This document shows, piece after piece, positions 51,566-64,000 of a DNA stretch of 64,000 bases (position 1 is its first letter; each line of letters opens with the position of its first letter). The stretch is from Vandiemenella viatica (Eukaryota > Arthropoda > Insecta > Orthoptera > Morabidae): positions 181,438,437 to 181,502,436 of the forward strand of contig JARYHS010009186.1 in assembly GCA_031002005.1 (NCBI GenBank). The letters are read 5' to 3'. Below the pieces are notes generated by a model. The model saw only the letters and a list, made by a program, of their open reading frames with translations. It had not been told where the DNA came from and ran no database searches. The position numbers and the translations under genes were made by a program.

Positions 51566-52502
51566 GAATTATTTGTATCTCTCATTTCAATATTAAAGAA
51601 ATTAACATTTGTGTATTTATTGAGTGTGCTTCATTTCAGTCTCTAAAGCTTCTTTAATGTTTTTTTTTTTTTTCTTTCTATTTTTCAGCAGCTTTCATTT
51701 ATTTGTATATACACTGTTCCTGGTGTTGGTGATTTTAGCTTGGCTGTATCACTGCAGATCATTTTTCTGCTTTTTGCATGTTATATCACTGTCACATAGT
51801 ACTGCATTGTACAGTATCGTCTTGTAATAACCCGTATGTTATGTTTACATTTTGAATGTATACACATTGTACATACCATTAAAAGATAAAATTGTGCAAT
51901 GCAATGGTAAAACTAAGCTAAAATTATGCACTCTGACAAGTGCAAATTCAAATAAATGGAAGGTGATGAAAAATGGAAAAAAAGAACACGGAAGAAGTTT
52001 CACAGAATAAAGTGAAAAATGTTTGGTAAATGAATGAATAACAAGAAATCAGTTTCATTGGCAATTGTTGTTTATTATACACTTACAATTTGTTACGTAC
52101 TTATAGTTTATTTATTGCTTTATTTAAAAAAAAAAACAGACAACGTCCAGATTTTAACTGTGAAATTAATTTATTTTGACTTAAACATTGTATTTTAGTT
52201 AAAGTTTCATGTTCCTCCTCTAAAATCATCAGAATTGTTGTTATATTTAAATTAGGATTAAAACACTGTCTACACCTTATCATACCTGGTGGCATTAAAC
52301 TAACTTCATTAAGAATTAATGGCTGAGGATGAGAATGGTAATCTGTGTAGCCCATAAGGTCTTATAACGTCAATACTTCCTTCGTTGGTTTTGAAGATTG
52401 TTCGATACTGAGACTTTATTTACACATTCATGTTAGTTACATTTGCACAGTAATTAATAGAAAGCTTTAAATCATAAATCTCTCTAAATGTTTAATTTGT
52501 AG

Positions 52503-52663
52503 CTTTGCAGGCAAAGCTGAATGAAGAGAAAAGTGCTAGGCAGAAAGCTGATCTTCAGTGGCAAGAAAAAGAACGTCAAATGTCAATGTTGTCTGTTGAT
52601 TATCGACAGATTCAACAGAGACTGCAGAAACTGGAGGGAGAATATCGACAAGAAGTTGAGAAG
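52503..52663 (+). CDS. Rok: ROCK coiled-coil exon 5
   Basis: A 161-bp exon completes an alanine codon and encodes LQAKLNEEKSARQKADLQWQ, EKERQMSMLSVDYRQIQQRL and QKLEGEYRQEVEK (residues 606-659). KERQ(M/L)SMLSVDYRQIQ.RLQKLEGE is nearly unchanged from insect to vertebrate ROCK, so this is one of the most secure exons. The acceptor AATTTGTAG and donor GTATTC are acceptable. Confidence 0.97.
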
Positions 52664-53824
52664 GTATTCATCTACTTATCCCCGAATTGGTTTGGAATGA
52701 AGTTTTTTTCAAAGGTCTTATGGCAAACATGCGACCTCATCCTGCAGATATTGTGGCTAAAGATGAAAGCTGTACAAAGTAAACTAAAGCCGTCAAATAA
52801 TTGATAATATAGTCACTGGTGATACTTTACTCTTTTCTGTATTTTAACCAGATTGTTACGGCATTTGTTTAAAATGCCTCCAATATTTTTTAAAATTAAA
52901 TAATGATAAAACTTTTTCTCTTGGTTGTATTTAATTGTATAGTATTTAGATTTTCTTTAGTACTTCACTGCATAATATGGTATGCAGCAATTTGGCTTAC
53001 TTATATGGTGAATTTGGCTTTAAAATCCTCATTCTTGAAAACATGTTTCTGGTAAGTACCTGCAAGCTTCATACTATTTTGAAATTAGGTGCTATTACTT
53101 TTACGACATCTGTGTGCTGCATTGTGAAGTGTGTGGCTTCTTCAAGCCGCTAAGAAGCTATGGTATCACTGATTAGACCTCAACATCAAGACCCAGCATC
53201 CACTCTCTTCTACTCCCGGCTTACAATTGTCACACATGGGAAATGAATTAGCCAACCAGATTTCAAAAGCCCATCATTCATCACCTTGATTGGTTTTGGT
53301 ACATCAAATCAAAAATCACGTGTTTCGGTGCATCAGCACACAGTTTTTGTGAGCTCTCTCATGCAGCTCATCCACACAAACAGTTTAAGGATCAATGATC
53401 TTGGGAACTCTCCTTCCATCCACCTACAGCTTTGGAATTTACCATTTGCCCTGTCTCACATGTCTGCTTAGATATGGGCCACTTAACCAGTTGATGCAAT
53501 ATTCCAGAATTTAACTGTTCTGAAGACCACTTCAATAGTTATTTTGTGAGTACTTGGCATTCTTTTCCATGTTATTTTCCTCCTACAAAATTTATAGTAA
53601 ACAATTTTACATAAAAAAAAGTTGGCATTAGATTGAACTGATTTGAATATAGACTTTTTTCATTGCAAGGGGGTAATGTGGTAAGATCAATTATTGTGGT
53701 GTGATAGGAAATCACACTATTCTTCTGTCAAATTCCGGAACACTTGGCCAGTTTGTGAGGGCCCTACAACAGTGGATCAAAGTGATATTGTTTTGGTCTG
53801 AATAGTAAATCACTATCAATCTTC

Positions 53825-53872
<48 letters not shown>

Positions 53873-56800
53873 AAAAGAGGGAAAAAGAATCAACTCAATG
53901 AAAAACTATTTTATTTTTATATAAAATAATATATTAATTTAACTTGTAATGTTGGTAATTGGTAAAAAAAAATATCAGTGCAACCTTCATCTATGTAATG
54001 TATAGTTGTAATGGTCATATCCGCCTAGCAAATTACAGTATTAGTACAGTTTGATCACTAGCGCAAGACAAGAAGATAACATTGTTTTTATGTTCACCAT
54101 TTCACACAGGTAAATATTTTTTTTAATTAAAATGTATTCACTAAAGAAAGTATTTTCCTTGCTTAAGTGAAACAAAAAATATTTGATTTTGTTAAGTTTC
54201 CGTTGGAAGGAAAATACCAGAATTAAAGCAGCTTCAAAAGATTTAAACAAAATATTACTGAGGACATTAAAGTTTGCTAATGAAGTGGTTGACATTAAGT
54301 ACTTCATATCACAGTTAGATGATCTCAAAACTAACTGAAAACCAGCAAATCAGCATGTAGAGTTATTTTTAAAACATGGCTCTTGCAGTATTTCTAAATG
54401 TTATGATAACATTAACAGTTTATGGATACCTCATGTTCATGATCCCATTTGGTGATACATTCACCATTTTGTGAAATAGGCTTGTTAAAATTATTTGTTG
54501 ATAAAATTTAAAACATATTAATTGACGATTAAGAGGGTCATTGTAGGATTTTGACTGCCTAGTAATCAGTACAGGGTATAATCCAGTGCTGCGCTAACCA
54601 AGTATCTCTGTTCTAGTTTCATTCATTTGCAAGACATCTTTGGGCAAATGATGGAATGATTTCTTCAAATAATAATCTACTGTTCTAGCATACAGTATCA
54701 AGTATAGGTTTTTGGATGCATTTTAGGATAATCATACTGCATAATTGTCGAGGTTTTTTTACTACAACACACATTGATTTCAAAAATTTTATGTCATAAA
54801 TGTAACAGCTTTACATGGAATTCAGATTATATTTTTGGCATACAGTTACACAAACACAGCTTCAGCAGAGGTGTCCCAAGGTTATGAACCTTCTAATATC
54901 ATTGTCCAGGAATAAATTGGTCATACACTACTTAACTTGCTGTAGAGAAAATAAAGACAGAACAGATGGGTAGACTGGAGTAAAAACTTGATTGTTGTAA
55001 TAAAACTAAGAACTGAGATAATTGGATGAAAAGTTTGAAAAAAGGAGAGAAATGAAAAGAAGAAAGTACAAAGCCTTTAAATAAAATGTTTTAAAAGAAT
55101 ATATTTGAGAAGAAATACAATACGTTAAATATACATATATAAATCCTAAAAAGTGCTTTCTGGGTGTCTGGATAAACTGCATATTTTGCGCCAAGAATCT
55201 TGTGTGTTTTTATGAGGATAATTGAGGGGGGAATGAGGAGAGGTATCTAAGGAAGATGATTTGATTGTGGGAATGGAAGTATATTCATCGTAGACACTAC
55301 TCAAAAGTAAATATATGAATAAGCTAGCAGCTTTTGAAACAGTATCATTGTAAGCTCCTGTGCTGTCTGTAATGGTATGGTGAGATATTCAGTTTAGGAA
55401 CAAGGCGTGCCAGTTAATAAATAGAAGACATCCCATTCACTAATAGGAAATCAATAACAGACTGAACAAACTCTCATTAAGATTGTTTTTCCAGGGTTTT
55501 AATCAGAGATCAGTCTCCATATATTGCTTATTTTACCCTTTTCTCATCCACTTTGATTCAACAGTCATCTTTGGCATATAATCATTAACCTTAAAAAAGG
55601 CCACATTTCTTTCTTTAAATTTCCTTACTCAGGCAGCCAGATATTATCTACTATATAATAATTTCATAAGCTCACTCACTCTCCTCGATAGCTATTAGCT
55701 GGTTAACAGTGACGTCACAAATTAACAGCAACCACAGGTATTATTAGAAATTACGAATACAGTTTATATGCAAATAATATAAAATTGCCAGAATAAATTC
55801 ATTAAGTTTGCTTTTGATAACAGTTCATCCTTAAAAACAATATGTAAAAACTTTACTGCTTAAAAAAGTGTATCTACTTTTTTGTAACAAATCTGTAATG
55901 AAAGCAACCAATAAAAAAAATCCTTAGGCTACTCATGGCCTCTGCTGTGATGACATTTGTCAATTCTCATTCCAGCCTGTAGTAAATTTCACTTTAATCA
56001 AAACTTTGCTAATGTTGCTGCTTGACCAATATTTATACATTACAGTTTGTTTGATTTTTATGTGTTTTACTAACCACTTTTATTAATGGTTTTTTGTCCA
56101 TGTTCACTGTACATGAGTTATAAGGTTATTTAAAGTGCCTTCAGATAACAGATATGTTTCCTAAATGAGTATTCTGCCAATTAATTTCTTCATAGCCGCT
56201 TAACTATTAAATAACACTCGTAATCTGATATCCATAGCAATATCTCTGGTCACTACAGACACAATGAGCAACGATTACATTATGAGTGTTTGGTTAGCCT
56301 CAATAAAAAAAACGAGATGCTTACGAAGCAATTTTTTCTGCGATAGATGATCCCATTTCCTTCAAACTAAATAGAAATTATTCAAATTTTGAAGAGTGAA
56401 CATTCAGGGTTAAATATAAGTCAGTTTTGTTTTTCAGCTACTTTGAGTCAAGTGACCAGAACCTTTAAAACAATTATACAATTGCATGATTGTCTCTTTC
56501 CATGTTTAATACTTCTATTATTATTTCAAAGTCCCTTCAGACTCGAGATTTTATTCATATTTTACAGAGGGAACCCTTATAGCGAAACAAAGATAAACTT
56601 TTATTTTAGCCAAGTCAGGCAAATCTGTCATGACATTTCACCCTAAAACTGAAACTATTTGAGATCCATGACCATACTCATAAATGGTCAAGTGCTTATA
56701 CTAGTTCAGCTTATATACTGCTTACTCACAAATTGATCTTTTTGACACTTTTGTGATTTTCACTAAAATTTTTAATTTCAGGCAGGATAAATAATTTTGT

Positions 56801-57077
56801 GTCATTGATGTTGATATTTTTTTAATGTTTTTCATTTGTTCTCAACTGTCAGTCACTTCAATTAACAATTTTTTTCTTTCTTTATAACTTTTTCTTTCTT
56901 ATTGATAGTAGCCACTGATGACCATAACTTAAGAATCAGTTTGTTACATACCAATATCAACAGCTGAATCATTTGTAGTGTAATCAACATCAGATAATAA
57001 TAGTTTGATATGATATTGTTGAAAGATAATTGAGTTTTTTGTTTTAATTGTTATGTAGCTTTTTATGGAATTTTCAG
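52664..57077 (+). other. Intron of 4.4 kb with A43 run, no recognised element
   Basis: A run of 43 A occupies 53827-53869; no SINE body precedes it, so its origin is unclear. ORFs up to 95 codons on the minus strand (54041-54328) have no family resemblance. No transposon remains were recognised. Confidence 0.5.
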
Positions 57078-57332
57078 GTCAAGGCACTTCATGTACAAGT
57101 TGAACAAGAACAGCAAAAGAAGAGTGTTCTGCAGACAGAGCTAGGAATGCAAACATCTGAAGTAGCCCACTTGCGTGCTAGGGAAGCTCAACTGACACGG
57201 GAGGTCACACAACTCAGGGAGGGTAAGAAATCTGTTGAAGAAGAGCTCCACAAAGTTAAAGCTGCTCGCTCGGTTGATGATCTTCAGATGAAGGAACTAC
57301 AAGATCAGTTGGAAGCAGAGCAGTACTTTGCG
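57078..57332 (+). CDS. Rok: ROCK coiled-coil exon 6 (last in window)
   Basis: A 255-bp phase 0-0 exon encodes VKALHVQVEQEQQKKSVLQT, ELGMQTSEVAHLRAREAQLT, a segment with REGKKSVEEELHKVKAARS, and ends MKELQDQLEAEQYFA (residues 660-744). LQxQLEAEQ(C/Y)F is a ROCK hallmark; in the family the next residues are SxLYKTQ, not found in the window. The donor is GTAGGA. Translation continues beyond 64000, toward the Rho-binding part. Confidence 0.96.
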
Positions 57333-59149
57333 GTAGGAAGATGTATATAATATTATATTTCTCCTGTGTTTTCAAAATATATTTAATCAGTTTCTTCATA
57401 TAGATTGTGCTTATATAATTTGTGAGATCTTATAGTTAACAAAAATCAAGAAAATGTAAATTTGTACTTACGGGGCCAATCTTTAGTTTAGCACATGATA
57501 TTCCCACAATAAACACAAGATTTTGGTCATAGTCCTTACTCATCAGTGTAAAAGTAGTAGCAGTAGTACATGGATCTGATCACAGGAGCATCCATAGTTA
57601 ACCCAGCCACATGATGGTTTGTTCATAGCAGAAGTGGTAGGAATTACAATATACCCTACTGATAATAGAGGGGCCAAAACCATGAAATTTGCAATTTTTG
57701 AATGTCATTGTCTATGCATCGCTCAACAACTAAGAAACAGATTTTAATAAAATTCTACATTCTGATAGATTATGTCATGTATTGTAATGTGGAATAATTC
57801 TTATCCAAATTAATAATATATTTCACAATGAAACAGACACCAAGACAATAAATTTTGAAATTTTTGACTGTCTGTTCAAGCATGATGCAAAAACTAATAC
57901 ACAGATGTTAATATAACTCCATACATTGATAGCTTGTGTCATGTATTGACATATAGGTTATAGTAACATAAATCTTAATTATACAGCAACCATTACTGTA
58001 AATTTTGGAATCTTTGCCCTTTTGTGTGCACCTTACACAAAAATGGATTTCAGAGAAACTGTGCACACTTTAGTCTCTTTTTAGTGCCACATTTCATTCA
58101 TAATACAGAGACTAACACTTAATTTTGATAGTTTCCATGTGTTTGCTCAGATCAAGCAAAAACGAAAAAATTCAACGAAATTGTACGTATTGACAGGTTA
58201 CGTTCCATTAGAGATAGTTTGATTGTGACATTGATATGTTGCAAAATAGAAAAATTGTCCTATAGTAGAATATACCAATTTAATATTGTTTGGTACCAAC
58301 CATATCATGGTCGAAATGATTACCATGATTGAGTAGAAAGATCTCCAGTACTTCATATAAGATGTACTGGCACATGTGCAAGCAAAGTTATACATAATAA
58401 TATAGCCAGTGTTCGTGTGTAAATTATTTTTGTCCTACTTATGACTTTCATTAATTTTTATCCCTAGAACTGAATCATTACATTGTTCATAGTTATTGTT
58501 AGTAAATTAATGATGGAAACTCATGATATGTAGACTAATTTTGTTCTATTCTCAAACTCAGTTTTATTTATATTTATCCCTGCTGTTGATTCATAACAAA
58601 ATTCATGCCAAATGTTGGTAAATTAATGGTGGTAGTTTACAAGGCAAAGAAAAAACAACCAATAGCTTTTCTGGGCCAACTGAATGAGGTCACAGGCACT
58701 GCTGATACATAATAATAGGAAATATGTAAGTAGTGAAAATATTTACATATTGTTATGTACAATTAATTTCCCTTCCACACTTAAAATTTTCTTCAGTACT
58801 GTGTTTGTCAAGTATCATCATTTCCGTTTTAAACTAAAGGTCATTAACAACCATTTATGTGCCTGGATTGACGATGGGTGCTTGTACCGACTAAGTCATT
58901 TGCTTCCTCTGCAACTGTCGTGTAAGGGCTATACCTGAAAAGTATTACTTTTATGTTAGTCTGCTGCCACTAAAGCGGTAATCCTAGGGATTCTGTCAGG
59001 CCAAAAGTGGTGAGCACAGAAGTGAACATTTGTTCAGATATAAGTCTCATGATAGGATTATTATGGGAAAATCAGATCTAATATTTGTGAATATTTACAT
59101 ATTTATTTTTTAAAAAAAGGTGATTGATGTTGATTGAAGTAATTTCCGC
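57333..59149 (+). other. Intron with a degenerate tandem repeat near 57680-58190
   Basis: Words such as TTTTGAAATTTTTGACTGTC, TGTCATGTATTG and ACAGATGTTAATATAACTCC recur two to three times at spacings of about 150-170 bp. This is an old tandem array; the rest is AT-rich and unassigned. Confidence 0.45.
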
Positions 59150-60235
59150 AACTATATAGATGTTTACAAAGACATGGGCATAACTCGATATGTGCTATTC
59201 AGGTACACTGGTATAATAGGAAATGTAGTATCAAAAGAAGTGGAAGTAAAAATGGGAGTGCCTCAGGGTATTGTATTGGGACCATTGCTATTCATTATTC
59301 TAATGAATAATTGTGTTGATTGTTTACAATCTGAAATTAGATTGGTTGAAGATGACATAATGCTATATAAAAGAATCAAAATGATAGAGGATTGTAAACA
59401 GTTGCAGGGTGATCTGGACAGGATATCTAGTTGAGTTGGTAAACATGGGATGAAGAGTCAGCTTGTTAGATACACAAATAAAAAACAAAAGGTTAATTAT
59501 GAATATAAGATGGAAAAAGAATTGGTTGCTGAAGACTTGAATTGTAAATATCTTGTTATTACATTTGATAACAAGCTTAACTGGGTAGGACACATTGGAC
59601 AGGTGGTAGGAAAAGGTTTCAAAATTCTGAACTTGTTGGAGAGAATGATGAGGGGATGTACGAGAGAAGTGGGGGAGTTGGGTTACAAAACTTTGGTCAG
59701 ACCATTGCACGAATATGGTAGTGTAGTATAGGACCCTTATTTTACGTATCAAATACAGGAGTTGGAGAGGGTGTAAAAAAAGTGCTGCTAGATTTGATTC
59801 TGGAAATTATCGCAGAATGCAATCAGTGACGGATATGATAAAGGAGCTGGAATGGGATTCATTGCAAGACAGGAGGAGGATGAGGAGGGTCATGGGAGTG
59901 TACAGGGCATATACTGGCGATGAGGCATGGAAAGATATTGGAGTAGGTATGAAAAATAGTGCATGGAAGGGAAAAGATGACCATGATCACAAGCTGGCAC
60001 TCGATTTCAGGTACTAGGGTGTGGGAAGATTCTCTTTTTTTAGGTAACGGTGTCAGGGATTGGAATGAGTTACCAAAAGAAATGATAAATAATTTACCAA
60101 AAATGTTGAAAGAATTTAAATATAAAATTTGTAGAGGGCAAATGTAGGTAGCTGCAGAATAGGGGGAGATGGGGGTATAGGGAAATTGCCACCGGAGCCT
60201 GTGCTCGATTGCAATTAAATTAAATTTTAAAACAA
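59150..60235 (+). pseudogene. CR1/Jockey-group LINE relic, RT palm to 3' end
   Basis: One frame gives GVPQGIVLGPLLFIILMN, then EDDIMLYKRIK (decayed FADD box) and, after a stop, KYLVITFDNKLNWVGHIGQV and RPLHEYGSVV. A shifted frame continues KELEWDSLQDRRRMRRVMGV, then WEDSLFLGNGVRDWNELPKE. This is the palm, thumb and C-terminal tail of a non-LTR RT, missing all 5' parts. The 3' end (GGAAATTGCCACCGGAGCC, GCAATTAAATTAAA) also occurs at 12088. A second, shorter family member lies at 29940. It is dead through stops and at least one frameshift. Confidence 0.85.
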
Positions 60236-60507
60236 TTATCCTTGAGATAGCTGCTTAAATCTGGTGGAGTTGTGCCTAGCTAACCACCAAAACATGAGAA
60301 TGAGCAGCATTAAAATATGGGCAGCTTTCAACCTAAACAGAACTATCATGAGTTATGAAAACCTCTTCAACACCAACTAACTAGATGAGTATCTACGTCC
60401 AAACCCTTCTACCCACTAGTAAGGTGACTTCTGTGGGTTACCACAATCTCCCCCCCCCTCTTTCTTCGATTTCAAGTGATGGTTCTTCTATCTCTTTCAG
60501 TAGTAAT

Positions 60508-60668
60508 CAGATATGATAGGGAAAATACGCTGTGACTTACCACACATGAAGGCTGACATGTCAAACAAACACAAACGCACGTTCTCTTTTGTGGTAAGTG
60601 ATGGGTTATTTTCCCTATCCTATCTTATTTTCATTGCTTAATGGCATTTTCATGGTCACCATTTTCCA
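60508..60668. repeat. Short foldback-family element, arms only
   Basis: GATAGGGAAAATACGCTGTG, ACTTACCACACATGAAGG pairs with TTTTGTGGTAAGTGATGGGT, TATTTTCCCTATC. The core is lost: only about 40 bp separate the arms. Confidence 0.8.
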
Positions 60669-60954
60669 TACTGATAATAATACTGTTGGTACTCTGTGTT
60701 TCTAGAAGTTTCGCATAACTTATAATTCTGTTCTTTATATCCGCTTTAATTTTTCTATTTCTGTAAGCAAAATACCACAATTATTTTTCCTAAATCATTA
60801 AACTTGTATGGTCCCAATTGGAAAAGCAAGTTATCTTTACATTTTTGGATTAGCAATAAAAATTTTGCTCCAAACTTATTTTTGAATAAATTATACACTT
60901 GCAACAACAATAGAGGGTGAAGAAATGCCACGCAGTGATGTTAATGTGGAAAGA

Positions 60955-61260
60955 AAAGATGAAGGGGATTAAGGGGAGGAAGGCTGTAGGGCAGAAAAAA
61001 AGCAATATTTTGGGCCACGCACTTGCGTATGAAAATACAAACATGTAGTTAAGCTTGCAACCACAGTTGACACAGCCACATGAATGATGGTTTTCAGATA
61101 ATCTATTTGGTTTGGCGGAAGGAAAAGAAGTACCGATTAACAAATGCAAATAAGGAAAGTGATGGGAGAAAGGTGCAGATACACACAAAAAAGAAAATGT
61201 CAAATGATTATGAAAGTTTCAGGTTTAAGCCCTTTGTCAGCAGAAAGGAGGTGCGATAAA
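60955..61260 (-). repeat. Foldback-related arm, - orientation
   Basis: GGGGAGGAAGGCTGTAGGGC, AGCAATATTTTGGGCCACGC resembles the inner arm. A second similar stretch CACACAAAAAAGAAAATGTC precedes the minus-strand core at 61217-61240: CTGACAA, AGG, GCTTAAA, CCT, GAAA. The pieces are diverged. Confidence 0.5.
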
Positions 61261-61678
61261 ATAATAGTGAACAGACATTATTCAGTTAATTGTATACATA
61301 AATTTAAAACATGGGAAACAAAATTTAAACATCACCTGTTGTGAATAGAGTCACTTTTGGCAGAGGAGAGGTAACATAACTAGGGAAAAAAGTTGTTTAA
61401 TTGTGAGGAGATTTTCAAGATGGGTATCTCAAGTGTACCCTTCAAATTTTAATTATTTTAGGAAATCTTACATTATGATAGAATCTTATGTTGTCTTTTT
61501 CCTTTATATATCCACAGAAAAATGTATTTAGCTCATGAAGTGGTTCACCAAACTTCAGGATGAAAACTAAAAATTCTGTTATTTTGTATAGAAAAATGGC
61601 AATCAATTTTGATGAAAAATATTGCAAAATGTTTCTCAAAAGGAGGAATAAATAATTACCAGCTAAAAATTGTAAATA

Positions 61679-62993
61679 TGAGGATTGGAATTTGAATAGT
61701 AGCAACACTGCTGTGGAGACACTATGCAATGGAATCTACTATTGTCACTGATAGCACATGTTGTTGACAAACCTACCTTACCTCTGAGCAAATGGACTCG
61801 CCCATCCCACGTCCCCGGCGTGTGCACGGTCAAGGGAAAAACAGTCACTTGTGTGCAAACGGTCTAACGTAACGGTGTCAATATGTTTTCGAAACAGGAA
61901 CAATGGAGTTGGATCAAGATTGAATGTGCCAGAGGTCGTACAGCACGACAGTCTCATCTAGGTCTTCAAGAGGCATGCGGGAAATCGGCATTGCCGTACA
62001 GAACAGTGGCACGTTGGGTAAAAGACTTCAACAAAGGTCGACAAACTGTGGCAGACATGCATCGGACAGGTTGTCCTAGCGTGTCTGAAGAAGAAGTGCA
62101 TACTGTTGTCATGTTAGGGGACAACGATCAACGCCAGACAATTCATAAGCTCGCCCACAATACCGGATTAGCTCATACAACTATGCTTCGTATCCTGAAG
62201 GAGTGCCTGGGCATGCAAAAAATTGCATCATGATGAGTTCCGCATGAATTGATGGAAATGCAGAAATGGATGCGTTATGACGCTGCTCAGACGCTCTTGG
62301 AGCGCTATGAGCGTGAAGGAGAGGCTTTCTTACGCCGTATCGTAACACTGGATAAGACATGGGCCACATTGTACGAGCCAAAACTGAAACGCCAATCCAA
62401 CGAATGACGTCATTATGGGTCGCCGCGAAAGTCGAAAGTGCGTCAGAGCCCCAGTATGGTGAAAGTTATGGTGATTCTCGTGTATGACTGTGATTGTGTT
62501 ATCCTAACGCATTACGTTCCTTCACGGCAGACCGTCAATGCACAGTATTACTGTTTGTTTTTGGAGCATCACCTGTGACCAGCTTTGCGAAAGAAGCGGC
62601 AACACATTCTGTGCAACCCACCCATCATTTTGTACGACAATGCGCGGGCGCATACAGCGCAAGCTGTGGCTGCTCCGTTCGGTCGATGGGACTGGGAAGT
62701 ACTGTACCATCCACCATACTCCCCGGACTTAAGTCCTTGTGACTTAGATTTGATTCCGAAGATGAAGGAAACACTTTGTGGCATTCGCTTCAGAACTGTT
62801 CCAGAGATTTGACAGGCAGTAGACCACTCCATCGCACCATCAACTGAATGGGCTCTGCTAATAGTATACTATGCCTTCCACATTGCTAGCAATGGGTTCT
62901 ACACAACGCTGGTTTCTACTTTGAAGGACAGTAACAGATGCTTTTGTATCGGTTGTGAATAAATGGTTGCCACTATTTAAGTTCCAACCCTCA
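61679..62993 (+). mobile_element. Structurally complete mariner, 1315 bp
   Basis: The ends are TGAGGATTGGAATTTGAATA and (reverse complement of right) TGAGGGTTGGAACTTAAATA, continuing GTRGCAAC. Both ends are flanked by TA (61677-61678, 62994-62995). The transposase frame fills most of the inside. It is the best-preserved DNA transposon in the window and lies in sense orientation in the last visible intron. Confidence 0.93.
61883..62962 (+). pseudogene. Mariner transposase, one frame with five in-frame TGA codons
   Basis: From ATG at 61883 to TAA at 62960-62962 a single frame spans 359 codons plus stop, the family's usual length. An N-terminal paired helix-turn-helix region includes PYRTVARWVKDFNKGRQTV, then TVVMLGDNDQRQTIHKLAH. 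The catalytic triad is Asp157 (TLDKTW), Asp252 (YDNARAH) and Asp287 (SPDLSPCD), with 34 residues between the last two: DD34D. It is interrupted only by TGA at 62231, 62234, 62405, 62576 and 62810. These look like CGA or TGG codons changed by C-to-T or G-to-A transitions, with no frameshift. It is dead as written. Confidence 0.92.
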
Positions 62994-63189
62994 TATTAAC
63001 ATAAAAATCTGAAAATGTAGAGTCCAAATTTATGTATCCTATGACAACAGCACATCATCAATAATACATTACATATAACTGTATTAGTGTATTCACATTT
63101 TACATTTAAGAGTCCATGTTAAAATTATGCTCAGAATTCAATGTTGACATAGCACATCCAGTGTAATGCTTCATTTGAAATGTGTACGA

Positions 63190-64000
63190 AGTCTTTTGCT
63201 TATCCCTTGAAGGCTCAAAGTATGCAGTCAAATGTCACTTGATCGATGGTTTGTTATTCCTCACCAAATTCACAATTTGGTGAATCTCTCATTCTCCATG
63301 TATGAAGAGATGTAGCAGATCTGCCAGGGCTAGACCTAACTCTGTTGAGAGCTTTGCGGGGAGGTCAAGTCCCTTTAGTGCCTCTTGATGTCAAACAGGG
63401 AGTGCCATTCTGGTGGGGCTGAGGCTATCCATTCTGATCCTTATGCTTCTTTCCCATTAAAGTTGTTGGATACAAGCTGTTTTGCAGTTTTTACTCTTTG
63501 CTTTTCAATTTAAGTCTCTGAAATTGGGTTTCCATATCATTGTGGATGGGGAGGTACAAGTTATGACAGATCTTATTTTCTTGGGCAATTAGGCAATTCT
63601 GTTGTCTTATTGTAGGCAGTTTGATGTTACTCAAAATGAACAGCCAGTACAATGGAGTTGATACATTCACTAACTATCCACACTGTCTTGTTCAAAACTA
63701 TGTCGATCGTTTTGGTGTGGGTGCTATTCATCCAGACAGATGAGCAGTACTCGGCTGCAGAATACACAAGTCTCAGTGCTGAGGTACAAATTGTGGAGCA
63801 GATGCTCCTCAGGAGGTGCCAGTTAGCTTCTGCATATTATTATTTCTAGTTCTTAGTTTTGCTTCAAGGTTGGTCAGATATTTACTGTACAACAAAGTGT
63901 GCATTGTTACATCCAAATATTTTGGGAAAGCGATTGTGTCACAGGGGAGTGCCATCAAGAAAAAACGTCAAATGAGAGATTTGCCGCCCGTCTGTTAAGA
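63190..64000 (-). pseudogene. Jockey/BS-like LINE C-terminal relic, continues past the window
   Basis: On the minus strand, from the right edge leftwards: KYLTNLEAKLRTRNN, TGTSWGASA, then NIKLPTIRQQNCLIAQ, LPIHND, and finally a zinc-knuckle-like end SPNCEFGEEQTIDHVTFDC reconstructed over frames. This is the thumb and C-terminal end of a common arthropod non-LTR family (X-element/BS type). It has stops and shifts. 62996-63189 is unassigned. Confidence 0.75.

Overview
The window is AT-rich animal nuclear DNA. It carries the middle of one conserved gene, the Rho-associated coiled-coil kinase (ROCK, insect Rok), on the + strand. Fourteen exons lie between 3269 and 57332, all with GT-AG junctions, and together encode about 744 residues. 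They run from the kinase ATP-lysine strand, through the C-lobe and the AGC hydrophobic motif, into the long coiled coil. The first exons (start codon, glycine-rich loop) and the last exons (Rho-binding, PH and C1 regions) lie outside the window. Protein similarity is strongest to arthropod Rok. Large introns packed with transposons, tRNA-derived SINEs, mariners and Helitrons suggest an insect, perhaps a hemimetabolous or polyneopteran one; that placement is inference.

Layout: 1-3268 is upstream intron. 3269-3934 holds four kinase exons separated by introns of 77-106 bp. A 9.6 kb intron then holds a hAT-like relic with a tandem repeat, a LINE relic and a 4 kb Helitron. 13505-13977 holds two kinase C-lobe exons. 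13978-23946 contains SINE, RTE-like and foldback repeats around the C-terminal kinase exon (19877-20036). 23947-23983 is a small exon. The 8.3 kb intron that follows holds a hAT transposase relic, a LINE relic and a mariner relic. Coiled-coil exons lie at 32329, 33806, 34876, 38518, 52503 and 57078. The 13.7 kb intron between 38755 and 52502 is a nest of elements: a head-to-head pair of Penelope-like retroelement fragments, a fresh hAT MITE, a pogo-like element, a mariner, and many foldback repeats. The right end has a CR1/Jockey-like LINE relic, a structurally complete but dead mariner, and an antisense LINE.

The most interesting signal is a foldback repeat family with roughly 15 full or partial copies here. 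Both arms end in a Penelope-like 3' tail. Near the centre most copies carry a motif of the form TGANNAA, short stem, GAAATATTG. The stem sequence differs between copies but stays paired (GACAGC/GCTGTC, GAC/GTC, GGC/GCC, GGG/CCC, GGAT/ATCC, GGT/ACC). That is covariation around constant flanks in hammerhead-ribozyme-like order.

A second point is a one-base excess (T8 where the family needs T7) in kinase exon 2. It would frameshift ROCK unless it is an assembly or sequencing error.
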